From assembly GCA_023396345.1 (NCBI GenBank), contig JAEWWO010000013.1:1-17828 (forward strand): a stretch of DNA of 17,828 nt, written 5' to 3'. A program made the translations under genes and the position numbers. The notes beneath the pieces are model-generated. The model had not been told where the DNA came from. It saw nothing but the letters and a program-made list of their open reading frames with translations, and did no database searches. Below are positions 15,194 to 17,828 of this stretch, piece after piece. Numbering within the stretch: the first letter of the stretch is position 1; every line of letters begins with the position of its first letter. The DNA comes from Bacteroidota bacterium. GTDB taxonomy: Bacteria > Bacteroidota > Bacteroidia > Chitinophagales > Chitinophagaceae.

Positions 15194-17629
15194 ATGAAGA
15201 AGTTTATTTTTATGGTGTTTGCGGTGTTTCCACTTATAAGTTTTGCACAAAGAAATGATGTGGAAATACGTTTCGATAGTGCGGCTCGTCACTTTACAGA
15301 GTCTTTACCTTTGGGTAATGGAAGGTTGGGTGTAATGATGTTCGGTAATACCAACAGAGAACGCTTAGCTTTAAATGAAATCTCATTGTGGTCCGGAGGT
15401 GAACAGGATGCCGATCTCGAAGATGCGCATGAATACTTAAAACCGATACAGCAACTGCTGCTACAGGAAAAAAATAAAGAAGCACAGAGTTTACTGATGA
15501 AGCATTTCGTATCTAAAGGTGTAGGCTCAGGATACGGTACAGGCGCCAATGTAAAATACGGCTGTTATCAGACAATGGGCGATATGTTTATCGACTGGAA
15601 AATACCGGGAACCGCACAGAATTATAAACGCATACTTGATATAGAAAATTCCGTAGCCACCACTTCATTCACAAAAAATGGAATTGATGTAAAAGAAGAA
15701 ATATTTACCGATTATATCAATGATGTAATATGGGTTAAATTAAGCTCTTCTAAAGCAGGAGCCTTAGATTTCGATTTGTCTTTGTACAGAAAAGAAAATC
15801 TGATAAGCAATAAAGCAGAAGGCAATACAATTGTGATGTACGGACAGTTGCCTTCGGGAAAAGATAAAGGCATACAATATGCTACTGTTGCAAAACTTTT
15901 GTCCAACAATGGAAAAGTAAATACTACAGATAGCTCTCTGCAAATAAGAAATGCTTCTGAATGTGTGATAGCTATTGCCATGCAAACAAATTATAATTAC
16001 TCCAAAGGAGGGTTAATCGCATCCAAGGATGTAGTAGCTGAAGCTAAAAAAGATTTACAAAATATAAAAGGAAAATTTGAAACTGCTAAAACTGCTTCAA
16101 CAAATAAATACAGAGAATATTTTGACAGATGCAGAATTCATTTTCCTCATCAGCCGGGTAATGTAGATAATATGTCTACCTGGGAGAGAATGCTGAATTA
16201 TAATAAAGGTAATGCCGATGTTCAGTTACCGGCGTTATATTTTAATTTCGGACGTTATCTTTTAATCAGTTCTTCCAGACCCGGCTTGCTTCCTTCTAAT
16301 CTTCAGGGCTTATGGGCTGAGGAATATCAGACACCATGGAATGGAGACTATCATCTCAATATTAATCTGCAAATGAATTACTGGCCGGCAGACATAGCAA
16401 ATCTTTCCGATCTGGCACAACCTTTATTTCAGTTCACAGAGAATCTGGTTCCTAATGGACGCAAAACCGCTCATAGTTATTACAGAGCTAACGGCTGGAC
16501 GGCGCATGTAATCAGTAATCCATGGTTTTATACTTCTCCCGGTGAAGGTGCGCAGTGGGGATCCACATTAACCGGCGGAGCATGGCTGGTTACACACATC
16601 TGGGATCAGTACAGATACACAAAAGATAAAGAATTTCTCAGACAGTATTATCCTGTAATTAAAGGCGCATCTGAGTTTCTGGCATCTATACTAATTAAAG
16701 AAAATAAAAATGGCTGGCTGGTTACAGCTCCTTCCAACTCTCCTGAAAATGTTTACATTATGCCGGATGGTTTCAAAGGAAGTACATGTATGGGTCCTAC
16801 AATGGATATGCAGATATGCAGAAATGTATTTGAAGCAAATATTCAGGCTGCAGAAATTTTGAAAATAGATAATTCATTTTCAGGTGAATTAAAAAATATT
16901 ATCAAAAATCTTGCTCCCAATCAGGTGAGTCCTACTGACGGAGGCATTCAGGAATGGCTGCACGACTGGCCAAGCGCCGAACCTCAGCACAGACATGTAT
17001 CTCATTTATTTGGATTGCATCCGTATGATGAAATCACTCCATGGGATACGCCTGAATTAATTAAGGCTGCCGAAAAAACGCTTGAAATGCGCGGGGATGG
17101 CGGTACAGGATGGTCTAAAGCATGGAAGATAAATTTTTGGGCAAGAATCGGCGATGGAAATCACGCATTAAAAATGTTCAAAGGACTGTTGCAGCCTGTG
17201 GCTTTTGGAGATAAAACCAATTATTTCAACGGCGGTTCTTATGCTAATTTGTTTGATGCACATCCTCCTTTTCAGATTGACGGAAATTTTGGCGCAACAG
17301 CAGGTATTGCTGAAATGCTGATTCAAAGTCATGGTAAAGATGAAGTAATACGTTTGTTACCAGCATTGCCAACGGAAGCCGCATGGCAGCAGGGACAGGC
17401 AAAAGGATTGAAAGCGAGAGGGAATTTTTTAGTAGACTTTGCATGGAAGAATTTTAAAGTGGAAGAGGCAACCATCACCGCACTGGTAAACGGTACGTGT
17501 AAAGTGCTTGTGCCGGAAGGAAAAGATTTATACAAAAGCAATGGAAAAAAAATCAGGTGTAAAGTCAGTAAAAAAACAAACATCGCTTCACTGAAACTCA
17601 ATGCTGGCGATAAAATATATATCAGATAA
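15194..17629 (+). CDS. Secreted GH95 alpha-L-fucosidase
   Basis: This 811-aa glycoside hydrolase family 95 enzyme is predicted to release alpha-1,2-linked L-fucose (some members act on L-galactose) from glycans. Residues 1-19 form a signal peptide ending LISFA-Q. The N-terminal beta domain starts with [15 protein letters not shown] and [10 protein letters not shown]. The (alpha/alpha)6 domain contains [13 protein letters not shown], with N389 and N391 in the positions of the catalytic-assisting N421/N423 of Bifidobacterium bifidum AfcA. SNSPEN carries E518, the candidate general acid (AfcA E566), and [16 protein letters not shown] carries D696 (AfcA D766). All four catalytic positions are thus present. 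It lies 11 bp after the sulfatase remnant and 33 bp before fucI, so fucose release and fucose isomerisation are probably co-expressed. Without a lipobox Cys after the signal peptide, it is expected in the periplasm or outside. Confidence 0.94.
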   Translation: MKKFIFMVFAVFPLISFAQRNDVEIRFDSAARHFTESLPLGNGRLGVMMFGNTNRERLALNEISLWSGGEQDADLEDAHEYLKPIQQLLLQEKNKEAQSLLMKHFVSKGVGSGYGTGANVKYGCYQTMGDMFIDWKIPGTAQNYKRILDIENSVATTSFTKNGIDVKEEIFTDYINDVIWVKLSSSKAGALDFDLSLYRKENLISNKAEGNTIVMYGQLPSGKDKGIQYATVAKLLSNNGKVNTTDSSLQIRNASECVIAIAMQTNYNYSKGGLIASKDVVAEAKKDLQNIKGKFETAKTASTNKYREYFDRCRIHFPHQPGNVDNMSTWERMLNYNKGNADVQLPALYFNFGRYLLISSSRPGLLPSNLQGLWAEEYQTPWNGDYHLNINLQMNYWPADIANLSDLAQPLFQFTENLVPNGRKTAHSYYRANGWTAHVISNPWFYTSPGEGAQWGSTLTGGAWLVTHIWDQYRYTKDKEFLRQYYPVIKGASEFLASILIKENKNGWLVTAPSNSPENVYIMPDGFKGSTCMGPTMDMQICRNVFEANIQAAEILKIDNSFSGELKNIIKNLAPNQVSPTDGGIQEWLHDWPSAEPQHRHVSHLFGLHPYDEITPWDTPELIKAAEKTLEMRGDGGTGWSKAWKINFWARIGDGNHALKMFKGLLQPVAFGDKTNYFNGGSYANLFDAHPPFQIDGNFGATAGIAEMLIQSHGKDEVIRLLPALPTEAAWQQGQAKGLKARGNFLVDFAWKNFKVEEATITALVNGTCKVLVPEGKDLYKSNGKKIRCKVSKKTNIASLKLNAGDKIYIR

Positions 17630-17662
17630 TATCATTATAATCATTTAAATAAATAAACACAA

Positions 17663-17828
17663 ATGGTAACAAAATTCAGTTGGCCACGTCCAAAAATCGG
17701 AATCAGACCAACAATAGACGGCAGACAATTAGGCGTTAGAGAATCGCTTGAAGATCTAACAATGAATATGGCAAAGTCACTGGCAGAGCTGCTTACTGGC
17801 AATCTGAAATATTCAGATGGTTCTGCTG
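17663..17828 (+). CDS. fucI: L-fucose isomerase, N-terminal part (cut by window end)
   Basis: The first 55 codons are visible and remain open at the window edge. The protein begins [20 protein letters not shown], and [20 protein letters not shown] with the following [12 protein letters not shown] closely matches the start of bacterial L-fucose isomerase, which converts L-fucose to L-fuculose in the cytosol. The active-site residues lie beyond the window. It starts 33 bp after the GH95 fucosidase on the same strand, which supports a fucose-use operon. The start ATG is preceded by AT-rich sequence with no Shine-Dalgarno motif. Confidence 0.93.
   Translation, partial: MVTKFSWPRPKIGIRPTIDGRQLGVRESLEDLTMNMAKSLAELLTGNLKYSDGSA

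Overview
The window is AT-rich chromosomal DNA from a member of the Bacteroidota, most likely Sphingobacteriia/Chitinophagaceae-like. This is inferred from the Bacteroidota-associated families DUF3822 and DUF4230, the near absence of Shine-Dalgarno sequences, candidate TAnnTTTG-type promoter elements, and an L-fucose locus with a LacI regulator, a sulfatase remnant and GH95. The genus cannot be fixed from this sequence alone.

Region 1 (75-5900, + strand) is a tightly packed housekeeping run: DNA polymerase I (polA), a DUF3822 protein, 16S rRNA methyltransferase RsmD, 5-formyltetrahydrofolate cyclo-ligase and the lipid A kinase LpxK. Gaps are short or the genes overlap, so they are probably co-transcribed. 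LpxK indicates a Gram-negative outer membrane.

Region 2 (5897-10637, - strand) is the accessory highlight: a complete-looking microviridin-type graspetide (omega-ester/omega-amide RiPP) cluster. In transcription order it holds a candidate promoter, two small precursor peptides (61 and 66 aa), a hairpin plus T-tract that looks like a partial terminator, an MdnB/MvdC-type ATP-grasp ligase, an MdnC/MvdD-type ATP-grasp ligase, and a C39-peptidase ABC exporter. Both precursors have the PFFAAFLE leader helix, a double-glycine site and a TLKYPSDxDE core. The expected pathway is as follows: the ligases bind the leader helix and close two lactones and one lactam in the core, then the exporter cuts after Gly-Gly and secretes the product. 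The product is probably a serine-protease inhibitor. No acetyltransferase, membrane-fusion protein or outer-membrane channel gene is present.

Region 3 (10717-13583) holds a membrane DUF4230 protein (-) divergent from RNase R (rnr, +).

Region 4 (13593-17828) is an L-fucose catabolic locus: a LacI-family repressor (-) divergent from a truncated sulfatase remnant, a secreted GH95 alpha-L-fucosidase and the start of L-fucose isomerase (fucI, cut by the window end). The 252-bp divergent intergenic region carries three ACGT-centred sites spaced 23-24 bp apart that are plausible operators. No stretch longer than 300 bp lacks a gene. No tRNA, rRNA, CRISPR array or transposase was seen.
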